DNA from: Fulvia fulva
Taxonomy: Eukaryota; Ascomycota; Dothideomycetes; Mycosphaerellales; Mycosphaerellaceae
Assembly: GCF_020509005.1 (NCBI RefSeq)
Contig: NC_063020.1
Coordinates: 3,286,001-3,350,000 of the forward strand
DNA length: 64,000 nucleotides
Direction: 5' to 3'
The position numbers and the translations under genes were made by a program. Every line of letters starts with the position of its first letter. Within the stretch, counting starts at the first letter, position 1. The notes under the pieces were generated by a model that had not been told where the DNA came from, made no database searches, and saw nothing but the letters and a program-made list of their open reading frames with translations. Positions 11,599 through 21,156 of this stretch are shown here, piece after piece.

Positions 11599-12085
11599 AT
11601 GACAAACACCAGCTCATCGCCCACGCGCATCACCTTAGATGACCGCATCCAAGCACTACCACAAGAACTTCAAGACATGATCCGCGACTTCACTTTCGAG
11701 CCACCAACGACCCCTATCACTATCATGATGAGCTACGATCGATTACAAGCCGCCAATGAGTCTTCAGATCAGCCGCGCCACTCGCGCATCTTTTGCCGCC
11801 TACTATTACGTCTCCACCACTTTCCAATCCGGCAGCTCAACACTTCTAACAAAATACATCATCAGCCTTCCCGCCCAACACCGCCGCTTGCTATAAGATG
11901 TAAGACGAACGTGGCTGGTATAATGGTCACTAGAGGAGTAGGATGACGATTCAGCTCTGGAACTGCGCAGATGCATGAAAGGCAGGGCAGAGTGGCGTGC
12001 GTTTTCCTTTTTGCTCGAGCTGGTTAAGAGTGTGGACTTGAAAGTGAGATGCGACGCTGTGATGACGAGTTATGCTGCCATGTGA
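11599..12085 (+). pseudogene. F-box/2EXR-like pseudogene, array member 2
   Basis: It opens intact (ATG 11599; ITLDDRIQALPQELQDMIRDF). At about 11735-11747 the match to its neighbours shifts frame: YKPPMSLQISRATRASFAAYYY and LPAQHRRLL continue one base over, aligning with VNLQINKAIRKSFAALYY and LTSQHRAFL of member 1. That frame then carries TAA 11894-11896, TAA 11921-11923 and TAG 11939-11941. It still shows family resemblance to the terminal TGA 12083-12085 (RAEWRAFSFLLELVKSVDL, ending VMTSYAAM). One frameshift plus three stops make it a clear decaying copy. The 5' frame alone would encode an unrelated 115-aa product. Confidence 0.85.
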
Positions 12086-12313
12086 AATGGGCTGGAGGAC
12101 CTAATAACACACCAGAAACCCAGGACTTGTGCCACGAGAGGTTGGCGCGAGGTCGCCGACTGTCATTAGGTGAATCGAGTTCCACATGACGAGTGTCGCG
12201 CTAGATCCGAAAGGCGAAATGTGCTGGAAGTCAAAGCTTCGCGTGTGATGATTCCGATTCTTTTCCCGCTTTATTTCCAATCTTCCCCTTCACCTCAACA
12301 ACACATCATCACC

Positions 12314-12820
12314 ATGACCAACACCTCCGCCGTGACCGACATGGCGACTGCCACAACACCACAACGCCTCAGCCTCGAACAACGCATCCAGGCACTACCA
12401 CAAGAGCTTCAAGATGTCATCCTCGATTTCACCGTCGCCGTCAAGTCACCTAATGTCATCACGCTTACCGAGACCCACGGCAAGAAGTACAAACCTCCCT
12501 TGTGCCTACAGGTCAACCGCAAGATCCGACGCGAGAGCGAGCAGCCGTACTACTTGCGCGCCGCCGTAACCTCGACTAATCCCGAACTCATTCAGAGATT
12601 CGTGGCTAGCCTCGAACCCCACAACCGACCGAGACTGCACCGACTGCAAGTCATTGTTGGTGGAAGCTCTATAGATGCACAGTGGGAAGCTCGCGACCTC
12701 CGCCACAACTTTCGGCGCAACGGCATGGAACAAGATATGTCGCAGACCCTCATCATGGCCAATTATTTTGTGCCCAAGCCGGGGATGTGGCAGTGGAAAG
12801 AGCGATGGGTCAGTGCATAG
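12314..12820 (+). CDS. F-box/2EXR-like protein, array member 3
   Basis: Single exon, 168 aa, from ATG 12314 (MTNTSAVTDMATATTPQ). An in-frame GTG-led extension to 12170 is ignored: it lacks family similarity, while MTNTS matches the start of member 2. The signature LSLEQRIQALPQELQDVILDF is followed by YKPPLCLQVNRKIRRESEQPYY and FVASLEPHNRPRLHRLQV, parallel to members 1 and 2. It is shorter at the C terminus than member 1, ending MWQWKERWVSA. It lies 228 bp after pseudogene member 2, in the same orientation. Function unknown. Confidence 0.75.
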   Translation: MTNTSAVTDMATATTPQRLSLEQRIQALPQELQDVILDFTVAVKSPNVITLTETHGKKYKPPLCLQVNRKIRRESEQPYYLRAAVTSTNPELIQRFVASLEPHNRPRLHRLQVIVGGSSIDAQWEARDLRHNFRRNGMEQDMSQTLIMANYFVPKPGMWQWKERWVSA

Positions 12821-13910
12821 TCTGGCTATCAGAGCTGGTCAGAGTTTGCAGGGATCTTGGCAGACTATCGACATTGTGTTTGCTTGTGTATGGATGGCGA
12901 GGATGGAAGCAAGAAAAGGGATGGACGGCATCAAAAAGCGAGCGCGGCTGACGAGAATTTTCAATCGGACGCAAAGTCTCCAAGTTTCTCACGTCCAAGG
13001 CAAGAGATGCAAGAATTCGGATTGTCATTGTGAGGGAAAGAACCGTGCGGATAATGTGCAGAACCAAGCGGCTTAGCTTCAACCAGCAATGCACGAGAAC
13101 ACAATAAATGATCAAAGCTGCCTCCCATGGCATGCATGACTCCTTTCCTGATAGCAATGCATAGAGATCCAGCCAAATGTGCAAAACTTCAAACAAGTCT
13201 TGGCGTTCACATGATCCCCGTTCCAAATCAAAACTCTGACATCACACCCGCCAAACCAGCAAAAAGATAACGCGGCTAAGTCCAATCAACCAATCAATGA
13301 ACGAAGCCGCAATGGGCCAAGTATAATTGATGGATTGACTGGCTTAACCAGCTGTTATCCTTTCGATCAATATTCCGGGCTAAGTACGGTGTTTTACGCC
13401 GTCGAAGCCACTGAATTTTGATGACCCTCCAAGTGCCCGTCCGCTAAGAACTCGTGCTCAAACGTGGGCTTTTAACTCACCCACGCTGGCAATGCGAGAA
13501 AGATTCCACCGGGACTCAATCCATTCTGATTGGGTGGTTCTTTTCTGTGCTGGTATATCTTTTGCAGTGCAATATATGGCTACAATCTTCTGCAATGCAC
13601 GATTTGTTCGGTGATGAGAGTCTCCTGTATGTTCGAGGTCATCGTTACTGCCGTGCAGCAAGTATGCACCTGCCACTCGCGTGTTGTGATCTTGCCTCAC
13701 ACGCAGCCAGGCCCCTTCCACCTTCCTATGTCACACTTGCACCTGCTATATCAGACATACCATTGACTAATGCAACATCCATCGTGGCAACTGCCAGATG
13801 GAGTTCATAGTATCCAAACACTGCTTCACGACCCACCCATCTGACAACACAACACAACACAACCACCTCACCCTCAAAACCACACCACCACCATCCCACC
13901 ACACCACGAA
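12821..13910. other. Intergenic 1.09 kb before array member 4
   Basis: No gene is supported. Two CCAAT boxes lie 8 bp apart at 13282-13286 and 13290-13294, in a locally AT-richer stretch. The frame at 13454-13810 shows no domain. Confidence 0.5.
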
Positions 13911-14447
13911 ATGCCCATCCCCTTCCTCCCACCCGAACTTTGGGACCACATCCTCGACTACCGTCTCTCCACCATCCGCCCACCACCAGGACCAGAACCC
14001 CACACATCCCACCGCACCATTCTCATCACCCGCCAATATCGCTTCCCACACGACCTGCACATCCGCAATCACATCCGCCACGACTTCGCAGCCTACTACT
14101 ACGGTACCACGACCTTCCATTTCGTCGAACGCGACCTGATTCGTCCGTTCCTCGAAGCAGTCCCGTCGGAACATCGGCGCATGATCCATTCGATTCGGTT
14201 CAGTTATAATGCCAGTGGACGAAGCTATTTCCACGTGGAGCTGCAGGTGATGCCACGGCTACTGCCCACTTCTCTTGAGACAATCAGCCTAACATACCTC
14301 GTCTTTCAGGTGATGATGTTGAGACGGCTGCTTGGAGAGGCAATTTCGAGGGATTTGAGGGATAGGCAGTTTGAGGTGGGGAGTGTGGTGCCGGGGTATG
14401 GGGATCATTTCTGGGAGAGGGGACATGGGTTTGGGTCGAGGCTGTGA
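13911..14447 (+). CDS. F-box/2EXR-like protein, array member 4
   Basis: Single exon, 178 aa, from ATG 13911 (MPIPFLPPELWDHILDY). It is more diverged than members 1-3, but IRHDFAAYYYGTTTFHFVE and FLEAVPSEHRRMIHSIRF align with IRKSFAALYYSKFIFCSDD and VVSLTSQHRAFLWDLRL of member 1. It therefore belongs to the same family, with a 1.1-kb gap between it and member 3. The coding sequence is very C-rich at its 5' end. The second half (LPTSLETISLTYLVFQVMMLRRLLGEAI) looks like a short Leu-rich segment. Function unknown. Confidence 0.7.
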   Translation: MPIPFLPPELWDHILDYRLSTIRPPPGPEPHTSHRTILITRQYRFPHDLHIRNHIRHDFAAYYYGTTTFHFVERDLIRPFLEAVPSEHRRMIHSIRFSYNASGRSYFHVELQVMPRLLPTSLETISLTYLVFQVMMLRRLLGEAISRDLRDRQFEVGSVVPGYGDHFWERGHGFGSRL

Positions 14448-14876
14448 GCTGCCATCGGGGAGTGGATTGTCGAAGGGAAAACTTTGGTGGCGAGGTGTGT
14501 TGGATGACTACCGATGTTGATGAGACAGGCGAATTTCTTGTGACGGTGTGATGCGATGGTGTATGGATATTGACAGCAGACCTTTGGACATGTTAATGGG
14601 CAGCTTATTTGACGGCAGGTTGGAGTCGTGGAATGGTACTTGGAAGATAGGCAGTGCTGGTACTCTTCAATTGCGGTTCGAGGCATGTATCATAACTTCA
14701 ATTTGCATTACAATCATACCATCATCATCTTCAAGCACGGATCCAGCTATCGCGGCTCTCGTCAATTCCACCCAATGCAGTACTCCGATCCCAATCATTA
14801 GATCCATGTTTTTGTGGTGCCTGTACAACCCAATGTTCATCCCACTTTGAAGAGAACTCCTGTCGCTATGCCATTT
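14448..14876. other. Intergenic 429 bp, convergent
   Basis: 3' flanks of array member 4 and the minus-strand Crh gene. No further feature seen. Confidence 0.5.
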
Positions 14877-16385
14877 CTATGCCCAAACCATTCCCATCGC
14901 TGATGCAAGAAACAAAGTACAGAACGCTGCAATCCATGGTGAGACATTACCAGCGCGGTGCACGCCGGAGCTGTTCGCCGTTCTCGAGACCTGGGCGGTA
15001 ATCAGGGCGGACGCGTCTGCTGAAGCCAGCAGCAGTTGTGAGGTGCCGGACTCGGATCTGACCAGCTTGAGGACCTCGCCTGCGGCCATTGGTGGGTTTG
15101 ATATCATGCAGTTGGCGGGCAGAACGGTGGCTGGCATGCCCTTATCGTCCCAGCCGGTCGAGGCGCCAGCAGGGATAGTCGCGGTGGTGAGGAAGCCTTG
15201 TTCGTTGTATTTGGTGACAAGCTTATATCCTGAGCCTGAGCAGCCACCCACCGCAGGTGATGGCGCCGGCAACGAGGTAGACGAAGCGGGTTGGGATGTC
15301 GACTGGAGGAGCATTAGCATACTGTGCGTTGGCAGTGTTAGCACTGGGAGGATCTTACTCACTGGGGCCGCCGAAGGTGGAACGACCTTGCCAGAACTAC
15401 TCACCGTCCAGCCAGAGGGCAGACCGGGCAAAGAAGTGTACGACACGGTCGCTGTGTTGGTGGCGTGGGTGCCGGTCCATGGCTCGTTGCCGCTGGAAGT
15501 GGAAGTGATGGCGGGAGCATTAGATACGACGACACTACCGCCTGAGTTGCTGTTGACCTCGCCACCGTCCGACTTGATGCTTTCCCAGCTGCCGCTCATG
15601 TCGCCGTAGCTGTATGACTTGCCGGTCGAGAAGTCGACTACTGACAGCGAGCTGACGTACATGGTGAATGGTCCTGCAGCGTAGTTGACCGCGCCACCAG
15701 CCCAGTCGATTGTGCCTTGGGTGTTGCCGGGATCGCCACCTGCCCATGAGCCGAGCTTCAGCTGCATAGGTGTTTGAGGGTACTGTCCGTTGGCTTCACC
15801 AGCGTTGAGCACGCGGACAGTCTTTCCGTCGATGGTCCACACAATTTGGTTCTCGGTCCACTCGATGTCGTAAGTGTGGAATTCTCCTTGGGTGTTGTCG
15901 ACACCATGAATTGCTGCGCGGTCGTAGGTTGTCGTTTGACCTTTGCCAAAGTGATTGCTTTGCACTTCGCCGCCTTTTCCACCCAACCACTCCCAATCAA
16001 TCTCGTCGAGGTCGTCCGATTGAAGCACCACCGAGCTGACAATGCCCTGTCCCGGAGCTGCCTTGAGCGTGACTGACAGCTTTCCAAACATGATGTACCA
16101 TTTCGATATAAGAGTTGGCGCGTGTCCGGATTGTCCGACAGTAAAAGCAGCGCCATTACTGTCGTACGTTGGGGCGCCTTGTGCTGTGAACTCGTCGGAT
16201 GCTCCATCTTGGAAGTTGACGGAGAGTGATTTGCTGAGAGCTGGATCTGCTGGACATCCGGACTGTGATGTTGGGTTGCAGCTCGAGTATGTTTGTGCTG
16301 TGGTTGAGGATGTGAAGACAAGGCCGGCCAGAAGGGCCATTCGCAGCGGCGACCGCATGGCAAGTAGACTCTGTAATGTAAACAT
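14877..16385 (-). CDS. Crh-type GH16 chitin-glucan transglycosylase, GPI-anchored
   Basis: The start is set at ATG 16385 (MFTLQSLLAMRSPLRMALLAG); ATG 16358 is equally possible and gives a tighter signal peptide ending near TTAQ. Catalytic GH16 motif DEIDWEW (nucleophile and acid/base Glu) is followed by YDIEWTENQIVWTIDGK and LKLGSWAGGD, typical of Crh1/Utr2 enzymes that link chitin to beta-glucan in the wall. A Ser/Thr-rich stalk follows, and a C-terminal hydrophobic tail (IAAFCTLFLASAMGMVWA) behind small residues fits a GPI signal. A 60-nt stop-free segment, 15303-15362, has a GTGAGT donor, GCTAAC-type branch sites and a CTCCAG acceptor, so it is probably an intron. Splicing gives 482 aa, retention 502 aa. 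Divergent from BUB1. Confidence 0.92.
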   Translation of the reverse strand: MFTLQSLLAMRSPLRMALLAGLVFTSSTTAQTYSSCNPTSQSGCPADPALSKSLSVNFQDGASDEFTAQGAPTYDSNGAAFTVGQSGHAPTLISKWYIMFGKLSVTLKAAPGQGIVSSVVLQSDDLDEIDWEWLGGKGGEVQSNHFGKGQTTTYDRAAIHGVDNTQGEFHTYDIEWTENQIVWTIDGKTVRVLNAGEANGQYPQTPMQLKLGSWAGGDPGNTQGTIDWAGGAVNYAAGPFTMYVSSLSVVDFSTGKSYSYGDMSGSWESIKSDGGEVNSNSGGSVVVSNAPAITSTSSGNEPWTGTHATNTATVSYTSLPGLPSGWTVSSSGKVVPPSAAPVSKILPVLTLPTHSMLMLLQSTSQPASSTSLPAPSPAVGGCSGSGYKLVTKYNEQGFLTTATIPAGASTGWDDKGMPATVLPANCMISNPPMAAGEVLKLVRSESGTSQLLLASADASALITAQVSRTANSSGVHRAGNVSPWIAAFCTLFLASAMGMVWA

Positions 16386-16561
16386 GTCGGTATGCAATTT
16401 ACAAAGTCGATAAGTCTGTACAGTGGTACGGTGCAAGCACTGTTGGGGATTTGTGCTTGTGCGAGGATGTGAAGAGGAAGATGGTGGGAAAGAGGAGGCA
16501 AGAGTGGACCTATTTGACAGCACCGTTCACTGTTTCCTGGTCTGACCAGCCATTTCTATAG

Positions 16562-16567
16562 ACGCGT
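16562..16567. promoter_or_regulatory. MCB-type ACGCGT between Crh gene and BUB1
   Basis: Perfect 6-bp MCB core, about 180 bp from the Crh start and 355 bp from the BUB1 start. In budding yeast, G1/S factors control several cell-wall genes, so either gene could be the target. By chance about 16 such hexamers are expected in 64 kb. Confidence 0.25.
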
Positions 16568-16892
16568 CGTCATCTGTTCTTACGGAGAGTGTGGCCATAC
16601 GGGCTTGGAGACACCCTGCAGAGGGCCATGAGTGGCTGCAGTTGGGTGCACAAGAGACAGAGGAGGCTGGCAGGTGGCAGGATCACGGGCGAAAAAGGCA
16701 GGGGTTGGGGATCCTGGCTGTCGGCTCCCGGCAGTCAGCCCCGATGCGCCCGATCGCCACAGCAACAGCCGCGCAGCCGCGCTTTAGGTGTGTGTTTTGG
16801 CGAGCGCGAAAGATGACTTGCGATTGCGCTCGTGCCGTGGTTGTCCGTGTCGCGTCCCTCTCTATTGACGACTTTGTACACTAACCACAGGA

Positions 16893-16915
16893 CAACGACG
16901 ACGACGACGACGACG
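16893..16915 (+). repeat. Trinucleotide (ACG)n repeat just before BUB1 ATG
   Basis: About seven ACG units end 6 bp before the BUB1 ATG at 16922. In the in-frame extension they would encode poly-Thr, but the ATG after the repeat starts the conserved protein. Confidence 0.8.
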
Positions 16916-16921
16916 TTGACG

Positions 16922-19900
16922 ATGGCGGAATCGCAGGACCTCATCGACTTCAACGTCATCGAGCAGCAAAAGGAGAACATCCAGGCTCTTCCCAGTGGAC
17001 GGTCCGCGAAAGCGCTCGCGCAATTGTACTCTCCACCACTCCTCGGCGCACAACCTTCGCCTGGTCTGCTCAGCGAGGCGCAAGTAAAGGCGCGCACAGA
17101 CTTCGAAAAGGAACTTGCGACGATTGACGAAGCCGACGACCCTCTCGATGTTTACGATCGCTATGTCAAATGGACGCTGGACGCCTTCCCTTCTGCACAA
17201 GCCACACCACAATCACAACTACTGCCTCTGCTGGAGCGCGCGACGAAAGCTTTCCAATCAGACAAGCACTACAAGAACGATCCACGATACTTGAAAATAT
17301 GGCTGCACTACATTCGTCTCTTTTCGGATGCGCCGCGCGAAGCCTTTGTTTTCCTGGCGCGACACAACATTGGAGAGAGTCTGGCACTTTACTACGAGGA
17401 GTTCGCAGCATGGCTGGAGAACCAAGGCCGATGGAATCAGGCAGAGGAGATATACAAGATGGGCATTGAGAAAGAGGCAACTCCTGCTGCACGTTTGACG
17501 CGCAAGTTTAGCGACTTTGAACAGCGCCTTGCAGCGCGGCCCCAGGATGCCGCAGAACCATCAAGTCCTGCTCTTCCATCCGTCAGACCAGCACTTGCAG
17601 CCAAGCTGGACCCCTTCGCGTCGGCATCACCATCACAACCTCAGCAAGGCAGTGGCTCGAAGAAGTCGAAGAGCTCGAAGATGCAGATTTTCGCCGACGG
17701 TGATGCGCCATCTCGACCTGGATCTGGAAGCAGCGGCACAGGCTGGGACAGTTTTGGATCACTTTCGAGCAGAAAGAAGGAGAACTCGCACGAGGCAAAG
17801 CCAATGGCCGGTCAAAAGCTCAAGGTGGGCAAGACCAATGGAGGCATGGAGAAGCTGGCTATCTTCAAGGATCAGGTAAGTCTGCTCGCGTCCTTTCAAG
17901 AACCAAAACCTCATGTTTACGAATGCAGGACTGAATATGTTTCGTGTATGCAGTCATCTCGTACGTCAATGCCAAAGCATCTATCCGACCACACTTCGAC
18001 TAGTAGTCATGAGCAGCAATGTGTTCTCAACGAGAAGACTGGTAGGCTTGAATGTGTTTTCGTGAATCTCGAGGCCGTATACCCGGTAGCTGGCAATCTT
18101 GCTGTCGAATACTGTTTCGAAGAGCTGCGAGCGAAGCATCGCGGTTGGCTAAGCAAGAACTGGAAGAAGGATGAGGCATCACGACCGAAGAAGACCTCCC
18201 GAAGCGAGACTTTCGACATTCACCTTGACAATGCGCCTGCTGTCGAACGATCTTCACGATCTAAGGAAAACGCGGCAGAAGCACCACCAAAGTCGGAGTC
18301 GAAAGACAAAGGCTTCAAGATCTTTGAAGACGTCCCGGAACACGAAGCAAAGCATTCAAAGTCTCATGGCCGGGAGAATGGACTGGTAGAGAAGTTCACA
18401 AAGACCATGGCATTGAACGACGACCAAGACGAGAATACTCCACCCTCGAAGCAAGAGATCGATGCAGCGAAGAAAGCCAGACGCGAGGAACGGGCGAACC
18501 GTACACGCAAGATCAAAGTACCGGAAGTCAAGTACATCAAGAACGAGACGCAAACAATCAAGCTCAATATGGATTCGCCACAGAAGCCAAAGTTGAAGCG
18601 TAAGAAGTCCATCGGTCCTGCTGAGCCAACGATGACGATCAACACGAAGGAGGCCATGGAAGAGATCTATGGCATCTTCAGCGCCCCACTACCATCTCAG
18701 GACGAGCAGCAGGACGAGGAGGAGGAGTCCGAAAGTGAAAGCGATGCCGAGACTGACTATACCACTGGAGACGAAAGTACAGCAACGGGAAAGTTGTCAG
18801 CACCTGCCAGCGAATATGGCGACGAGACCAGGAACGAATTGCTCAAAAGCACAAGGACCGACGATGATGATCGTACAGATGTGAGCGCTTGGTCGGACTT
18901 TACGTCAAGCAAGCATGTGCCGCAAGCAGAAGACACAGACTCTGCACAGACGACAACTCAGGATGCGTATCAGGAAGAGCAGCACAATCATCACGATGAG
19001 GATCTAATAACGCCAGTGGAAGATGAAAACCCTCGCACACGATATGTGCCGATACCAGATGAAGATTACGAGCCGCCCGCCGTCCATTACCAGGTCTTGC
19101 CAAATCATCGACTGCCTTTCATGACGCCTATTGCTGAGCAAACCGAGTCCTCCCTAGGTGTTGCCACTGCGAGAACGAACAAGGACTACTTTGGTGGCAC
19201 GAAGACGCCGAGCAGAAAGACTGGTATGCCTGAGGACATGGAAGACGAAGAAGAAGACGAGCAGCCTCCCAGCAGTCCATTCGAAGATGTGATTGCTGAC
19301 ATGGCCGAAGATAAACGCAGAGTCCTTCAGCCTATTCGAACCAAAAGTACAAAAGGTGCGATCACACTTGGGCAAGGCACAGCAAAGGCCCAGACTGAGA
19401 AAAAGGATGAATGTCCGGCCGCAGATGCGATACAAAAAGGCCCTATTGTGAAAGACTTGCAATGCAACCCAATGGACCCTTTCGTACGGCAGACAATTCT
19501 CGATCAAATGAGGCCCTCGCTCAGCTCATTCGAAGGCTACTACGAAGTTCTCGACATCAGCAGTGGCCGCTCGTCAGAGATCAAAAAGTACGTCAGAACA
19601 CTATCGAAAGCCAGCAGGAATAGCATGAACGTCGACAAGACCGCGCAGACGCTCTCAGTCCCGCCTCAAGTTGATCTACCGGGAGCCCAAGGCACGTACA
19701 CTATTAAACGAGAGCTCGGAGCCGGTACTTTCGCTCCAGTATATCTTGTTGAGAATAGTGCCATTGCTGCCCTCGACGAGGAAGAAGCCGACGAGGAGTT
19801 TCCACCCGCTCGCGTTGGCAAATTGGTGCACCGCAAGGCCCTTGAGGCTATCAAGATGGAAGAACCTGCAAGCACATGGGAATTCTACATCCTTCGCCAG

Positions 19901-20770
19901 TCACACCGTCGTCTGGGAGTTTCTCGCCCAGCAGAGTCCATCGTCCGCGCCCATGAAATGCACCTCTTCCGCGACGAATGCTTCTTAGTCGAAGAGTACC
20001 GCGATCAAGGCACACTCCTCGACCTCGTCAACACCGCGCGCCTCGAGACTGGCAGTGGTAGCGGTATGGACGAGATACTCGCCATGTTCTTCTCAATCGA
20101 GCTCCTCCGCACAGTCGAAGCCATGCACGCCAAGAACCTCATTCACGGCGACCTCAAAGGCGACAATGTCCTCGTCCGCTTCGATGATCCAGGCATGGAG
20201 ACAGACTGGAGCCCTACGTACTTTCCCTCCGGTGCACACGGATGGTCTTCCAAGGGAGTCTGCCTCATCGACTTCGGTCGCGGAATCGACATGAAGCAGT
20301 TCCTTCCCAACGTAGCTTTCATCGCAGACTGGAAGACTTCCGAGGCAGACTGTGCTGAGATGCGGGAACTTCGTCCCTGGACGTATCAAATCGACTACCA
20401 CGGCCTAGCCGGCATCATCCACAGCATGCTGTTTGGCAAGTACATGGAAACTGTCGCAGATAAAACGCATTCCCTTAGTCAGGGACAGACCAAGACGTAC
20501 CGCGTTCGGGAGTCTTTCAAGCGGTATTGGCAAGTGGAGATCTGGCAGGAGGCCTTCCAATTGCTGTTGAACCCATTGGCGCATCTGGAGCAAGAAGAAG
20601 GGCACAAGATGCCGGTGTTGAGGGGTATGAGACAGTGCAGGGAGAGGATGGAGGGGTGGCTGGAGGAGAACTGTGAGAGGGGCGTGGGGTTGAAGGGGAT
20701 GATTGGGAGGATGGAGGCTGCGATCAGGGAGAGGAGGAAGAAGGGGGTTAAGTTGTCGCAATCGCAGTGA
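16922..20770 (+). CDS. bub1: Spindle checkpoint kinase BUB1 (MadBub-type)
   Basis: Start at ATG 16922 (MAESQDLIDF). KEN box at residues 17-19. A Mad3/BUB1 TPR domain spans about 50-200 (YDRYVKWTLDAFP, then WLHYIRLFSDAP and LALYYEEFAAWLENQGRW). Further KEN tripeptides sit at about 286-288 and in SKENAAEAPP. The Bub3-binding GLEBS-like stretch is VFVNLEAVYP followed by YCFEELRAKHRGWL. A long acidic linker precedes the C-terminal kinase: GAGTFAPVYLVEN glycine loop, EAIKMEEP lysine, HGDLKGDN catalytic loop (HGD in place of HRD), DFGRGID. Splicing of 17876-17953 (78 nt, stop-free) gives 1256 aa; retention gives 1282. The earlier AG at 17928 would cause an immediate stop. It monitors kinetochore attachment. 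Confidence 0.94.
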   Translation: MAESQDLIDFNVIEQQKENIQALPSGRSAKALAQLYSPPLLGAQPSPGLLSEAQVKARTDFEKELATIDEADDPLDVYDRYVKWTLDAFPSAQATPQSQLLPLLERATKAFQSDKHYKNDPRYLKIWLHYIRLFSDAPREAFVFLARHNIGESLALYYEEFAAWLENQGRWNQAEEIYKMGIEKEATPAARLTRKFSDFEQRLAARPQDAAEPSSPALPSVRPALAAKLDPFASASPSQPQQGSGSKKSKSSKMQIFADGDAPSRPGSGSSGTGWDSFGSLSSRKKENSHEAKPMAGQKLKVGKTNGGMEKLAIFKDQVSLLASFQEPKPHVYECRTEYVSCMQSSRTSMPKHLSDHTSTSSHEQQCVLNEKTGRLECVFVNLEAVYPVAGNLAVEYCFEELRAKHRGWLSKNWKKDEASRPKKTSRSETFDIHLDNAPAVERSSRSKENAAEAPPKSESKDKGFKIFEDVPEHEAKHSKSHGRENGLVEKFTKTMALNDDQDENTPPSKQEIDAAKKARREERANRTRKIKVPEVKYIKNETQTIKLNMDSPQKPKLKRKKSIGPAEPTMTINTKEAMEEIYGIFSAPLPSQDEQQDEEEESESESDAETDYTTGDESTATGKLSAPASEYGDETRNELLKSTRTDDDDRTDVSAWSDFTSSKHVPQAEDTDSAQTTTQDAYQEEQHNHHDEDLITPVEDENPRTRYVPIPDEDYEPPAVHYQVLPNHRLPFMTPIAEQTESSLGVATARTNKDYFGGTKTPSRKTGMPEDMEDEEEDEQPPSSPFEDVIADMAEDKRRVLQPIRTKSTKGAITLGQGTAKAQTEKKDECPAADAIQKGPIVKDLQCNPMDPFVRQTILDQMRPSLSSFEGYYEVLDISSGRSSEIKKYVRTLSKASRNSMNVDKTAQTLSVPPQVDLPGAQGTYTIKRELGAGTFAPVYLVENSAIAALDEEEADEEFPPARVGKLVHRKALEAIKMEEPASTWEFYILRQSHRRLGVSRPAESIVRAHEMHLFRDECFLVEEYRDQGTLLDLVNTARLETGSGSGMDEILAMFFSIELLRTVEAMHAKNLIHGDLKGDNVLVRFDDPGMETDWSPTYFPSGAHGWSSKGVCLIDFGRGIDMKQFLPNVAFIADWKTSEADCAEMRELRPWTYQIDYHGLAGIIHSMLFGKYMETVADKTHSLSQGQTKTYRVRESFKRYWQVEIWQEAFQLLLNPLAHLEQEEGHKMPVLRGMRQCRERMEGWLEENCERGVGLKGMIGRMEAAIRERRKKGVKLSQSQ

Positions 20771-21156
20771 GAGGGATGGGATGGGGTCGGGCAGGGATGC
20801 CTTGAAAGTGATTTCGTATTTCGAAGTCGGTCGTTAGTGCATTTGTACAGACTCGCATGCAGCAGCTATCTCTGCTGCTTTCATGTCGTGTTCTTCTTGG
20901 GAAGTGTTCGAATATCTCTGGTCACAAGCGCAGCTGGGTGGTGCATGAATGTGGTTTATGCTCTCTCCTCAATTGTGTCGCTCATGTTGTCGGGCTCCAG
21001 AATCGGCATAATGTTGCAGAGAATGGCGCTGGGTTGGGAACGATGCTTGTAGGTAGTCATGCGCTGCTGTGGCAGACAGTTGGGCCTTTCGAGTCTTGTA
21101 GAAGGCTCAAGCAGTAAAGATTGGCTTCTCGCAGCTATTCTACACGGTCGCCCGAT
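20771..21156. other. Intergenic 386 bp, convergent
   Basis: Between the BUB1 stop and the minus-strand 2EXR-like gene. No feature beyond presumed 3' UTRs. Confidence 0.5.

Larger units (their letters stand above)
16386..16921. promoter_or_regulatory. Shared promoter region of Crh gene and BUB1
   Basis: A 536-bp divergent interval with an ACGCGT at 16562-16567. A CGA repeat at 16893-16915 is probably BUB1 5' leader. CTAACCACAG at 16881-16890 looks like a branch site plus acceptor and may mark a 5' UTR intron. Confidence 0.5.

Noticed and set aside
17876..17928. 53-nt intron in BUB1 using the earlier AG
   Set aside because: Joining there gives GAC-TGA at once, while the AG at 17953 keeps the frame into the GLEBS-like region.
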